A stretch of 64,000 nucleotides of DNA from Alligator mississippiensis. Taxonomy: Eukaryota; Chordata; Crocodylia; Alligatoridae. The stretch covers positions 67,105,181-67,169,180 of the forward strand of contig NC_081829.1 in NCBI RefSeq assembly GCF_030867095.1. The letters are read 5' to 3'. Position numbers and translations under genes: made by a program. Below the pieces are notes generated by a model. That model had not been told where the DNA came from. It was given only the letters and a program-made list of their open reading frames with translations, and searched no databases. The first letter of the stretch is position 1. Every line of letters starts with the position of its first letter. This document shows positions 45,801 to 57,639 of this stretch, piece after piece.

Positions 45801-46010
45801 ACTGAATGATGGATCGGAACAGATCTTCTCCCTCTTGTGCTTCCCTGAAGTGTCTGAATCCAGTGGAACTTCTGACTCTTCTCCCGCTAGGCCCTCCCAT
45901 TTTTCTTCCTGTCTTCTCACCGTATCTAATACATGATAAATTTCTGTCCAAGTAAGTGCGATATGACTGCCATTGCAGGGGTAGAGTTTTTAAGCCCCCA
46001 AAGCAGGTAT
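42850..46010 (-). mobile_element. Ty3/gypsy fossil of Gmr1 type (integrase ahead of reverse transcriptase)
   Basis: On the minus strand, reading from high to low coordinate: an integrase N-terminal region (about 45950-45650), the integrase core (about 45390-44900, with AAYHPQTNGLVERFNGTLKN), an integrase C-terminal stretch (FHVNLLKLWNEPEG, about 44640-44590), then reverse transcriptase (about 44440-43430, with YIDD near 43910) and an RNase H-like end (about 43420-42870). This order is the Gmr1 hallmark; ordinary Ty3 elements have reverse transcriptase first. No LTRs were identified. It is old and broken, with many breaks, and carries a nested insertion at about 43535-43860. Confidence 0.8.
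43535..43860. mobile_element. GC-rich non-autonomous repeat nested in the Gmr1-like fossil
   Basis: Begins near gcaacacgtagggggtgcac and interrupts the fossil. A related copy begins at about 53153 (gacatgtagggggtgcac). Shared parts are the agggggtgcac start and a later region rich in gtgcccccccc followed by gactcaggaagcacc or gacttgggaggcacc. The ends are approximate; superfamily not assigned. Confidence 0.55.
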
Positions 46011-47349
46011 GACTCTTACCCTGCTCTGGACACTCTCCCACCTTTGGCACCCAGCAGCACCTCCCCTCCTCTCCTATCCCTCCTTCTCCTCTCCAACAAG
46101 CATTGTCTCTGAGCATAGAAAGAGAAGACCTACACACCACTGCCACTATCCCCAGCTGACCCAGAAGCAGGGAAAGCCCCAAAGCCACTCCTGCTCCACT
46201 GTAGTCAGACGTTGCGGTGAGCAGCTACACCAGGTAACAGGCTCAGCTGGAGATTGTGGCAGCAGTGACAGCCCCGCCCCCCACTCCCCTACCTCACCTG
46301 CTACTTACTTGTTAACTTGCTTGGGGGTTCAGCCAGACCTCTGACTCAGGTATACACTGATACAGGGAACTGGAGCCACCAGCAGGTGAGCTATGATGTT
46401 AAAGAGGGATATGATCACGTTGCTATACCCCACCACACCCCAGATCTCCAGAAGATATACAGGTATGCAGATAGCTGTTTATATACACATGTGTACATAC
46501 ATATATACATACATTCTTAAATTGTGTCTCTTAATACTACTGGTATGTTTTAAAATCAAAGATTGCTTCCTGGAATTTGTTTATGGCTCACTCTGAAAGT
46601 TTTACATTGATCTGCATTTCAGGGGCATGAAATTAAGGTACTTGGAATCAAGACAATGTGGAGAAAACTTCCTAAAAACTAGAAACTAGTGTGTTCCATT
46701 CAACTTTATTGGGCTTCATCGACAAAGACTGAATTCCTGATGACTGCAGTAGAAGTTTATTTATAGCTAAAATGATACAGTAGAATTAACAATAAAATGA
46801 TGTATAACATAATAATAAAATGGCAACATTTGTGGGAATTTGTAAAAGCAAACAGTAAAATTATACATTCTACTACTTTAAATAAAAGTAAAATAAAACA
46901 TCATATATGATGATATATGAAAATAAATAAAAGGAAGCAATATAAAACAATAGAATAAAAAAAAAAACAGGTAAGTTTCTTGATTTTGGCCTTTATACTT
47001 TGTGCAAGTAATGCAAATACACCTATAAAGTATAGGGCATGCTGTAAGCTGTTAGAGAAGAGCCATTTGTTCTTCATTAGTCTAGTACTTAAAATTTTCC
47101 ACTAATGGAGAGATCCATTTCCCCCTTTCTTCTTCAAAGAACAAACAAGATGACAGATTGTCATCTATCTCATTCTTCTCAGCAAAACTTATCCTGGCTG
47201 ACTACGGGATCTAACACCACCTCCCCATAATCACGTTAGAGTAAATCTCAGTCTCATAATAGCCTTTTGTTTGTGGTTTTATACTTCAGCTGGCTAGATT
47301 TCTAGGCCAAAAGAGTGCTTTATTAATTTTAAACAAGGGGAAGTTTGAG
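46011..47349. other. Intergenic DNA, no gene recognised
   Basis: A GC-rich block to about 46320, then AT-rich sequence with a CA/TA-type microsatellite near 46480-46515. The first part may be further decayed fossil sequence. No gene seen. Confidence 0.45.
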
Positions 47350-48110
47350 GAAAGCTCACCAAGCTGCTGTCTTTCTTAAATTTATATCTTGTTTTGAATA
47401 TGGGCAGAATAGTGAGTCAGTAATTGTCAGCATATTTCCCAAGCCATTTTTATGGAGGAAAGTGTTAATATTATTTAACCATCCAAATAAGGGTTTATTT
47501 GGAAGAGAAGAGGCATCTACAATGCACTTAGAGCATATGATATGGGTACAAGCTCTAACTTTTATCCAATAATTTGGAGTTCTTAATTGAGCTAAGGTAC
47601 TCTCATTAAGCAGCCCCATTTCAGATCACATGATTCCTATCCTCCCACCATCACAGATTTTGGTAGAGGTAAAACCTACCTGAAAAAGTAGTTAGAAATG
47701 TTTTCTATTTTGAAATGAACCAGGGGGTCAGTTCTGCTGCCTACAATAAAATGAACTCTGCCTTTAGTGCTCCTAGGAGTACCCTTTTACTGGACTTGGT
47801 GAGAAAGGATGAAGCTCTGCCTGAGGCTTGTTTTGCTTTAGTGCTTACATTTTTATGAGCTTATTCCAGATCAGATTTTTATTATTTTTTCCAAGGTATT
47901 TAAATGAAGATATCACCTCTAATTTCTTTTTCTGTAAAACCCATACTTGTTTCCTTTCATTCTCAAAAACCAATACCTTGGGTTTAGTGGTGTTGATTTC
48001 CAAGCTGCTAAGATCCGGATGACTGAAAAACAAGGATGTTGTGCCTTTACTGTATCTGAAATTGCAACTTCCACCTCTGGGTGTGGACACACCAATGCTT
48101 GGTGTCCTTT
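47350..48110 (-). mobile_element. Non-CR1 LINE fragment, C-terminal part of the reverse-transcriptase protein
   Basis: The minus-strand frames 47845-48312 and 47356-47619 encode KPKVLVFENERKQVWVLQKK and KLEVISSFKYLG, resembling the post-catalytic YLG motif of LINE reverse transcriptases. Farther on comes NYWIKVRACTHIICSKCIVD with a downstream GWLNNINTFL, resembling the region after it in several vertebrate LINEs. CR1 lacks this pattern. Clade uncertain; frames are interrupted between about 47620 and 47845. Confidence 0.5.
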
Positions 48111-49944
48111 CAAAAGAGGAATGTTTCAAAAGGGCAGCAGCTGGTATGTTCTGATTCTTGTGTATGAACAAGCATAGAAGTGTTGAAATACAGCAGACCA
48201 TCTCCAGCTCTACCACCCCTTCATCCAGGGCTCCAAGTGTTCCTGGCTCCACACTCTCAAGAGTATTCTTGCTGATACACATTTCACAGTGGGAGCTATG
48301 AGGGGTCCACACCCAGGGTAGGAGCTGTGTCTCTAGTTACAGTCAAGGCAGAGCATCCTTGTTTTTCAGTCATCAGGATCAACTGGCAAACAAGTATACT
48401 TCACAGCAAGACATTAGCATTCTAAACTGAAACACTACCGTTCACATCCAGACTAAGATACAGACACAGGACAGGAAGAAAAGAAAAGAAGTTCAGAGTC
48501 AAGTTATCACTCCCTCCAGCCAGAATTAAAAAGCTGATGCACTCCAAAGAGTGGAACCTAAAAACATTACACTAGACCAGAAGTGTTAATGCAAAGATTT
48601 TCTTAAAAAAAACCTGTGCTCCTCAAAAAAACAAAACCCCACAAAACAAAGCAAAACTAACAAAATGCTCCAGCTCTGCTCTGTAACAAATGTCATATAA
48701 AAGAACTACACAGGTACAAACAACAACTGGGGTTACTAACTACACACTACATGCAAAGCAAACAACATGAATGTCCTGCTGATCTGGCAAGGAGGCTGGA
48801 TTCTGCTGGTTTTTGAAACATGGAACAAAATTACTTAAAAGGCTCCTACACAGCTCCTAGATGCTGCACCACATGCACAATTCTGCCCCACGGGAGAGAA
48901 TTAGTCCTTAGGACCTCACGGAATGGTACATAGATAGTGCCCAAGACCTCTATGTTTTGGCTTTTCAGGAGGGAAGTTTGCCAGTGAAGTACACAGCAAC
49001 AAAAAGGCTCCTGGAAATGTCTACAGCTCAAAATGAAGCATTTTGTTTTGGCCGGAAGTGGTTAAAAAACTGAAAATATTTAAAACAGAGCTATTTTGTA
49101 TGCTTTTTTATGAAAACAGATTACCTAGCTTTTAGCTCCTATGCTAAAATCTAGCAGGATGAGTCATCAACCACTGTAAAATGGAATTTAATATGAAAAC
49201 ATGAGCACAGTCAGACTGTCTTTCAAAAGTGGATACAGTCATTGAATAGATTAAGAGATTTAGAGATATTTTGATAAGTGATATTTTAAGATCATCATTC
49301 TGTTTACAACAGACTGCAGAGTTTGAAGTGCTATAATTTACATACTGAAAGAGACAAGCACCACAGGGAAAGCTGTTAACTGATTTGAAGAACAGCTGTG
49401 AAGTACAAGTTGCCAGCCTCATGGATGTTCCTTTAAACGAGGCAGTGGAGGATAAGATGGCGACTGCAGTGAATCTTGTCTATTTTAATACTAGCATCCA
49501 CACCCTTGTTCAGGATTCCTTTCAGCCTCTATCTACTTCTACCCTCTGCCCCTTTAGCAATATTAGAGAAGTTTGGGGGATCACAATCCTAAAATGAAAA
49601 TTGTTTATCTGTGCATTAAACTACAGGACTGTGGTTATGAGATCTATTCTTCACTTTGTCTCTGATTTCCAGTGCAGACCTCAATAAGCAACTTAAATGA
49701 TCTATGTTGTGGTATCCTGTATCCATAAATAGTAATACTATTTCTATCTCAGATACTTACATGAATCCCAGTACCACTAGATCTAAGTGCTTTGTCATCT
49801 TTAACATATTTATTTATTTTTATGATACCTATGTAAGAAAATGCCACCAGCCCCACTTTACAGATTTACATACCTATCAATATATATTTAAGTATGTGTA
49901 CCTAGATCTATAAAAACCTTAGGTGCGTAAGTGTCACTTTCTAC
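48111..49944. other. Intergenic DNA, no gene recognised
   Basis: AT-rich; open frames to 92 codons lack domains. No repeat termini recognised. Confidence 0.5.
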
Positions 49945-50345
49945 ACCTGCAATGCTATGTCCAGTTCTGGTCACCCCTGTTCAAGAAAGTTGAATCCAGG
50001 CTGGAACAATTGCAGACAAGAGCAAATAGAGAATAGTGAGCCTTTCTTCTGAGAAGAAACTAAAAGTTCTTAGCTTGTTTAAGCTAGCAAAATAAGACTG
50101 AAGGGAGATGCATGCTCATCAGGGGGGATAAAGACCAGGGAGAAAGAAACTATTTATTGTATATTATTTCTGGAATGAGTGGGTATAAAATGTCAATGAA
50201 TACATTTAAACAGAAAATTTGAATTCTTTAACTATCAGAGGGGTGATGGTTCTGGAATACCCTTCTGGTAAGTGTAGTGGAGGCAACAATTAATTTTAAA
50301 ATACAACTTGATAAATATATTAAAAAGATTATGTGACTTGGTTGA
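49945..50345 (+). mobile_element. Ancient CR1/L3-like LINE 3' fragment
   Basis: Plus-strand words translate to CYVQFWSPLFKKVESRLEQL, corresponding to the [14 protein letters not shown] region of CR1. The following sequence has the spacing of a CR1/L3 3' end. It is far more diverged than the CR1 copies at 30 kb and 39 kb. Confidence 0.6.
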
Positions 50346-50728
50346 TTTCAATTACACAGGACTGGTTTCAGTCTTATACTCCTAAAATATTTGAATATTT
50401 ATTAGGACATGGACAGAATCCTACATGAGTGCCTTAACCACCAGACTTTTAGGCTATAGTCTCTCTCTCTCTCTGTGCAACTACTTACTAGTTAAGCATT
50501 TTATGCGAAGTGTAATGCGCTAAACAGAAAAGATTGAGAAAGACCCACTTCAACATATCCTGTGGCCTAATACTTAAGATAAAGAAAGTTAGGAGGCCTA
50601 GATTAAAATACCTGCTCCAAATCCAGATGTTTCATAATCCAAGTGAGTGGTGGTCTATCCTTTGGATGGGGGGCGGGCGAGGGGGGCACTGCTACTCCAT
50701 TTCTGTGGGTGCTTAGCATTCCCATATA

Positions 50729-51488
50729 GGCTAAGTACAGACAGTCAAAAAGCCTGAGGCTGTATTGATTCAGTCTTTGCAGGTTACCCTAAGCTGCAAA
50801 GACTGAAGCGATAAGCAAACAAACAGACATTCATTTGTGATTCAGGAAATGCAGCCACATGCCTGCAGTGGCCCAAGCCAGAAGCCAGCATGGTCTATGT
50901 GTTTGCTTCCTCTTCCTGCTGCCCCCAAGGTCTCTTGGATTTGTGGTCCACAATCAGAGCAGCAGGACTCTGCAGGGTTGCTAATCACTTCCTCTTCCTG
51001 CTTCCAGGTGTCTCTGGGATTTGTAACCCACAGTCGCAGCCAGCAGTAAGTAAGCCAGGAGGGCAGGGCAGCTCTGTACTTGGGGGAAGGGGAGTTTAAC
51101 CCCCTCCCTGGCGTCAGCCCCCAGCCACTGTTTGCCAGGCGGCGGGGGAGGGGACAGTGATCCAACAAGTAAGACCTGTGAGCCAGTCCTCACTGATCCA
51201 GCTAAGAAGCAGAGGGGCAGAGCCAGCCCTGCTCTCTGGAGCAGATAGCGTAGCCTAGCCCAGGGCTGAAAAGCATGCTGGGATGCTGGGAGACTCTGAT
51301 TTAACTTAAACCAGGAAGGGATTTGAGGCAGAAGTTTCATAAACCAGTTTAACCTAAATCAGTTTTATCTTAAACATGTTTCAGTCATTTTGAAACTGGT
51401 TTATGTGCACTGAACTTCTGTTCTTTTACAGGTTTAAACCAGTTTCTGATCACTTAAATTGGTTTATGTGTAACTTCTGTCCCTAACC
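50729..51488. mobile_element. Non-autonomous DNA transposon (ggctaagtacagaca family), uninterrupted copy
   Basis: 760 bp, from ggctaagtacagacagtc to taacttctgtccctaacc, imperfect inverted ends. The AT-rich right part has repeated aaaccagttt words; the centre is GC-rich. It is the reference copy for the interrupted element at 27548-28662. The target duplication could not be defined. Confidence 0.65.
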
Positions 51489-52052
51489 ATAGAGATAGGC
51501 ACCTGGATACCTTTGAGGGTAAGAGCTAGGTCTCACTCTTGTCATCAAGATTTCTGTTGCCCAAGTTAGGTATACTCATATTTAGCATTCTAGCTCTAGA
51601 CCTCACTTTTACGTTCCTAATTCTCTCTATGCAATGTACAGGGAAGCTGGACACCTAGTCTGAGGTGAGGATTCCACCACATAGCAGAGTATCTAAAAGG
51701 TAGGTGTTAAATACTGAAACTAAATTCTAAGTTCCCTTTTAACTAGATCCAAACTGACTTTGTAGCCACTCTAGATATCTAAGTTAAGAGAGAGATTAGT
51801 TGACTCCTCTCAGCAGTTACAAAACTTCTTGAGTTCCTATTAAATACATGTGGGCTAATGCTCTTACTCAGACACTCCTCATTCCCACCTTAACTCTGTT
51901 GTGAGGGAAATCTGTGTGACACCCTAATCTCTACCTAAACTCCCAATTCCTTTGATACGCTCTGATCTCAGTCAGCAACTGTTCAGTTCTGAAAGCACTT
52001 ATATAGCTCATTTCAAAATCCTAGCCCCTGACATATCAGCAGTGCTCATCTT

Positions 52053-52185
52053 TTTCCCATGAGCTTAGTGGTAAGATGACATGTTTAAGAAATCAGCGAC
52101 GTGGGTTCCAGGCCCAACTCCAAACCCACCTCCCCCTCAATCCTAGGCAAGTGCTCTAACCACTAGGTTATCGGCTAGTATCAGT
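52053..52185 (-). repeat. tRNA-related SINE-like sequence
   Basis: The minus strand reads CTAGTGGTTAGAGCACTTGC (A-box-like, 52153-52165 core), then GGTTTGGAGTTGG at a tRNA-like distance (B-box-like, about 52116-52128). A second weak relative is at about 50430-50460 (gccttaaccaccagac). It is not a functional tRNA gene: no complete cloverleaf could be drawn. Confidence 0.35.
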
Positions 52186-53152
52186 AGTGGCCTTCCTTCT
52201 CCCCTCCTGTTGAAGTTTGCTCACAGGCAGACATGATGGGACAAAAATGTGTGTGTGAGACTTGTTGAGCAGTGATGAAGGGAGTCTTGGCATTTCTTTT
52301 TAACCAATGATTGTCAACTCAATGCTTCTGTTGAGAATGCTCAACTCAGTGCTTCTGTCAGTTAGGTATTCTGGTTCAGGGAGGTGCCTGCCCTCTGAAC
52401 AGTCTGGATCCCAAGAGGAAGAAGTACCACCCTTGCCCTCAGTGTCAAATGCCTGTGCTCCAGGGAAGAGTAGGAGTTCAGATATACTTCAGCCTAGCTG
52501 AAGGCTCCTCCTAAAGCAATTTGTATTGCTATTAGGAGACATAAGTTTCCCCATTTACTTTATGGAGATCCTATGTACCTAACCTGTCCATTTGGTTCAC
52601 CCTCTTGGGCAAAGTGCCTAAACTTTAACAACTGCAGTGCTTACAGTGGAGCTTTCCTTAGGTGTCAATTAGGATTAGCAACCAATAGGACATGTAAAGT
52701 GCTTAATCCCATTGAAATCAATAAATATTAGGCATCCCGATACTTTGGAAAATCCTGCTTGGTACTATTCTGCATCTTTGGGTGCCTAAATATCTTTAAA
52801 AGTCTGTCTCTGAACTGAAATGGTTGGAGTTAGGTCCCTTTGTGACTTATCTGAAATCACACAGGAAGTCAGACCTCCCAAATCCCAGTTTAGAGACTTA
52901 CCTACCAGACTATCCTTCATCTCTAAACCTAGTCCTGGGGATGTTGTGAGTTTAAATTAATGAAATTTTAAAATACCCATATTAGTAGTCTACAAAACCA
53001 ATTAGTCAAAAAGTCAGAATGCAAATGTATTCCATTTTATGCCATTTTCACCACAAAGATTTCAATCAACTGATTCTGATGTTAAGAGTTGAAAGGGTAA
53101 AATATAAGACAAGAAACTAGGACTCTTTCCAAAGTAAGTTACATACACATTA
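52186..53152. other. Intergenic DNA, probably decayed repeat
   Basis: Contains words such as gggtgcctaaatatctttaa and gttaggtccctttgtgactt that look like parts of an old interspersed repeat, but no termini are visible. No gene recognised. Confidence 0.4.
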
Positions 53153-53330
53153 GTGACATGTAGGGGGTGCACATGCACCCCATGAGATCAGCTGTGCACC
53201 CCCTGGAAGCGCCAGCCATGAAATGCACTTCTGGTTTGGCTGCTGGCTCAGCGATCAGCTGCTGGGGGACCCCCCCTCACCTGTCAGCGATCTGGTGCCC
53301 CCCCAGACTTGGGAGGCACCAGTCGCCCAA
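53153..53330. mobile_element. GC-rich non-autonomous repeat (second copy of the family at 43535)
   Basis: Starts gacatgtagggggtgcacat and ends near gacttgggaggcaccag, matching the ends of the copy nested in the Gmr1-like fossil. Shorter than that copy. Lies about 520 bases upstream of the candidate FAS exon. Confidence 0.5.
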
Positions 53331-53853
53331 GTACATACATAATCTTGTTCTTTAGCCTTTCCCAAAGCAAAGCGAAAACAATCCTCTGATAACCATAAGA
53401 GATTTCCAAACAGTTTTACAGGGCAACCGAAGGTACTGCTGGGAGAAGAGGAACACACACTGCATCTTTAAAATGTAGCAAAAATCCTTTTCTTGGTCAG
53501 TCCTTATCTAGTATGTCTCAGGCAGCTCCTTAGTGTTCCAGGCTCACCTCTACACTGTCTTACCTTGCTAACAGAAGAGCCCCTTTCTGCTTTACTCTCC
53601 TCTGGTTTTGCCCCTCCTTCAGGAACTGTAGGCAAAAGTTAGAAAATCAACTAGCAATACTAGAGGACAAGACTAACTGTCACTTACCACAGTGGGAGGA
53701 GCACTGAGCTGTGGGTGTGCTGTACAGCAGCAGTCAGAGAAGTGCTCTCTCTAGGTGGTGACGGCGAGAGGGCAGCTACTCTTATGCTGCTGGGTTACTT
53801 TCAGTTTGGAAGACAGTATTCTCAAGGGCTTATCTGGGCATAGCACTGACAGC

Positions 53854-53883
53854 ATGATCAAGACGCTCCTGGTCTCCTTTCTT
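53854..53883 (+). CDS. FAS: Candidate FAS first coding exon (signal-peptide start), partial gene
   Basis: ATG followed by nine more codons reads MIKTLLVSFL, a basic residue then a hydrophobic run as at the start of a signal peptide, directly followed by the donor GTAAGT in phase 0. In mammals FAS exon 1 likewise codes exactly ten residues of the signal peptide (MLGIWTLLPL in human) before a phase-0 donor. The gene would be divergent from ACTA2 with about 37 kb between starts, close to the human arrangement as I recall it. FAS is the TNF-receptor-family death receptor. Exon 2 with the first cysteine-rich domain was not found up to 64000; the human first intron is about 12 kb, so it may lie outside. 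A ten-residue match is weak by itself; position, phase and length make the case. Confidence 0.5.
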
Positions 53884-55404
53884 GTAAGTCCTGTCTCCAT
53901 TTCCTTGGCATTAGCCCTTTCCCTGTATAATCCTGTCAAAGGGGGAGGACAGTGGCCAGTGGGACAGTGAGCATGCAAGAGAGCTGCAGGTTTGCCCGCT
54001 GTCCCAGTGACAGCGAAGAGGGCTGTCTGCCTTCCTCTATATTCCAAGTAGCTGTGCAGGGCCCTCTCTCCCACTCAGTTTAAGAAAGACTGTAATGACG
54101 TCCTGTTTATCTGTAAATATCTCTCTGAAATACAGACAGAAAGATGCTACTAACTGCTTTGAAATGAAATCCAGGCCACTGCCCCTTTCTCTCACTAAAG
54201 GAGGCAGGGCAAGTGCTGGCATACACTGTACAGTATTTATTTATTAACATTAAACCACTCACGAGCATTAACGCTTTATAGAACTCATGAGTAAAAGCAG
54301 TTCCTTCATTGAACAGTTAAGTCTAAATGTCATTTAGGCACAGACAGCCTCATGTAGGAGACAGAGTCGTCTCCTACAGCTAATAGGAAATAATCCAGTA
54401 AAGGTAAGATGACTCCTGACATGTCTTCATAAAAATCACATTGCATTTCTGTGAAATGATACTAACTTTCAGTTCAAGCTTTGTTTGCTTTGTTGCACAA
54501 CAGGGAAGAAAAAAAACAGAAAGCCTTTAGAGCTCCTTAAGATACATAATGAGTAACTCACAGACTATGTGACTGATGCATGTTTTCTTTAATGCATTTT
54601 TTTCCATAGAAGTTAGGAGAATGTTTCCAATGTTTTACACTGTTAAAAATGCTGGGGAACAAAACACTTAAGGAGCCTGGAAACTCCTCTGTGCTCCCAT
54701 ATTTTTGAAGGACGATGGCAACATTTTACCTGTATCTTTCTGTATTGTGAAGAAATGCTGAAAACCAAAATTTATTTGTTTATCCTTTACATATACTTAT
54801 TTACATTTCACAGTGAAACAAAAGATAACTTGTAGAACTGGCATAGAGTCCTCATTTAGATGAATTATGTGAATTTTTTTTTTGGATACCAACTTTCGTC
54901 TTTTGCAGTTCCGGTTTTGAAAGTTTGCCGACTACACCCAGTTACCACCACAATTTGTTAGTATCAGCACAACAAGATAAGCCTAGTAGCAGTCAGTAAG
55001 TACTGAGTCCTAAATTAACTGTAAACTACAGAACAAGACTGAATTAAGTAATATTAATGGCAAAATTATTATTGATACCAATTGGGAACAGGATTAGACC
55101 CAGAAAATGTGCTTTCATGTGTTCATAAATGTATTAATTATGGCTCCAGTACCGCAAAAATGTACATGTGCTTGACTTCAGTACCATGAGTATCACCTTG
55201 AAAACAAAGGACCTACCAATGGAGTTAAAGTCTATCACATGCTTGAGCATTTGTTGGATCAGGCATACTTTATTCCCTTTTCTATAGCATGAGAAGCATT
55301 AGCAGAGAAAATTCCTTTTTAATCGTGCTTAACTCTTTAATAATGGGTGATCATAATTGCATAGAGCTGTCTCCACCTGCTGCTCTCAAGGATATATAGA
55401 TCCA
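53884..55404. other. Probable FAS intron 1, nothing else recognised
   Basis: AT-rich sequence after the candidate exon; no further exon or repeat end supported. Confidence 0.4.
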
Positions 55405-55672
55405 TGATGGACCACAAGGATGCCACAAGATCTTTATAAGGGTGTCAGTCAATATTAGCACTGTTAGGTGTGCAAACACCTACACGTGATTGACAAGATA
55501 AACCCAGACATTTTAAGGAGGAATCCATGGTGTCAAAAACATTCTGACCTATTGGCTTTCTTTGCAACAGAAAAATTGCTCTGTTTCTATAGACAAAAAA
55601 AAAGAAATGAGTGAAAGTTAAGACCTGGTATTTTTCAAGGGGTGCCTTGAGTCTAACAAGATTGATATAGGT
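55405..55672. mobile_element. hAT-type MITE, third copy of the 4434 and 6063 family
   Basis: Shares with the 6063 copy a long stretch (attgacaagataaacccaga, aatccatggtgtcaaaaaca, tttgcaacagaaaaattgct) and with both copies the ggtgccttgagtctaa end. Terminal bases have decayed. Confidence 0.55.
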
Positions 55673-56810
55673 TCTGAGATCTTTTTACAGGAAGGTCACA
55701 CAGATATGGAATAGATTTTTGCAATGTTGAAGCTAAAAATAAGTGGTAAAATTATTAAAAACTCTTAAAATTACTGTATCAGTTACCACAATGTGGATGC
55801 AAAATTAATTATGTAAGGTGATTAAGTAACCCAGGTTTATTCTGAACTAACAAATGCAATGCCCTGGCACAAACCCACAAAATATAATTAAATAGAAGGA
55901 AGGTTTCCTGGCCAAAAGAAAAGGAGCACATTTTATGCGTCAGTATACTGGGAGAGAAATGTCTGTAGTATACCAATGGTAGAGAATACTCCAAATATAT
56001 ATAAAAAAATATATCCATCCAACTTTATTTTATTTAACAAAATAAAAGTGGTGTGAACAACTTATCCGGACACTGCACCCTTTGGTGTACATAATAGGCT
56101 GATGTTTCTAGCAGTGTTTTTCTATGTGCTATGAGAGGAAGTTGCTTTCACAATTATCTGCTATTCCAGTTTACCCTGCTTTTTATAGCATAGAATATTA
56201 TCTGTTTTTTAATACACCCAGCGCAGAATGGAACTTACTCATTTTCCTACAGAAAAACATTGATGTAATATAGTGGATTAGGTCTTCAGCTTGCAAGTAA
56301 CTCCACCAAGTAAATCTACATATCCAAGCAGCGTCAGGAACAATCTTAAAATCTAAGGGGGGACTAGACCTGCCTTTGTAAAAAAACATAAATGCAAAGC
56401 ATAGACTATTCTAGCACACAAACTGAATAGTAATCGATTCTTATACTTTCAAAAGACAATCAGACACTAGCCAGTGATTTCTGGTATATATAGTGAATTT
56501 ATGTAATAGGCAGCTAATTTCTGAGAATTTAGGTGAGATCCTTATTGTATGAGGTAGGCTCCTGATACAATATTTGAATGCAAGACCTTTCCAGGATGCA
56601 GGAAGTGGTATTCAACCCACTGCAGAGACTTACATATACATTTTTAATGTATATACAAGTACTACAAAAAATTCAGTGGGATGACTCATTTGTGTGAAAT
56701 TAAGTACAAGTGTCATGCAGTTTGCATAACTGAAGTCTGTATTTGAACAATGTTTTACCTTTCATTTTCTAGAATGAACCTCTATTTCTTTTTAGCTTTA
56801 AGGCAACTCA
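55673..56810. other. Intergenic or intronic DNA, no gene recognised
   Basis: AT-rich; no repeat termini or exons recognised. Confidence 0.5.
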
Positions 56811-56818
56811 CTAAACAT

Positions 56819-57621
56819 TAGGGCTGTGCGAAGCTTCGGTCCCTGATTCGATTTGGCGGAGTTCTGGCCCAATTTGGTGGCCAAATCTCCAAATCCGAAC
56901 CAAATCAGGAGACTCTTTAATCTCTCTGAATTGAATCAGAACCCTCCGAATCAATTTGGAGAGATTCAGAAAGATTCGGACATAGACACAGCTTTAAATG
57001 TTTTTTCTACATACCTCCAGGTACCAGGCGGCTTGTCAGCACTGTGATGGTGGGTTGGATGGAGCTTGCCACAGAAACATGGGGGGGCTCCCCATCGTGC
57101 TCGGCAGTGGACCTGGAAGTGGACCAGAAGCACTTCCGGTCCACTTCCAGGCCCACCAGGCAGTGTGCTGGGGTTCCTCCCGCACTGCCCCAGAGACTGG
57201 TGCCTCCTGGGTCTGAGGGGGCACCCAGGGTACCCCTGCAGCTGATTGCTGAGCTGGGTGGTGCGAGTGGGGGGCCCAGGGCTCTCCCCAGTGGACCCGG
57301 AAGTGGACCGGAAGTACTGTCAGTCCACTTCCAGGTTCACCGCCAAGCACACAGGAGGCCCCCTGTACTCCTGTGGGATGCTCCATCCACCCCAGCATTG
57401 TAGCATTCATAAGCCATGCCAAGTACCTCAAGGTATGGAGAAAAAAAAATTTCAAGCTGTGTCTATGGCCAAATCTTCGATTCTCTGAATCAGCATTGAA
57501 TCTTCAGATTCGGATTTGGCTGAATCAAAATCAGAGACAGTGGTCCAAATCAACCAATTGAATCACTGCCCCTGAGTTGGGTTGAATCTGAATCTCATAC
57601 AGCCCATTTTGCACACCCCTA
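56819..57621. mobile_element. hAT non-autonomous transposon with perfect 8-bp target duplication
   Basis: 803 bp, beginning tagggctgtgcgaagcttcg and ending gcacacccctac-type sequence (…cccta at 57621). It is flanked by ctaaacat on both sides (56811-56818 and 57622-57629), identical. Both sides of the interior carry gattcggattt-like words; the centre is GC-rich with partly inverted blocks (gtggacctggaagtggacc against ggtccacttccaggcccac). Confidence 0.8.
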
Positions 57622-57639
57622 CTAAACATCCGAGTTATG

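Noticed and set aside
52053-52185. A functional tRNA gene on the minus strand
   Set aside because: A- and B-box-like words are present but no full cloverleaf; it fits a SINE relic better.
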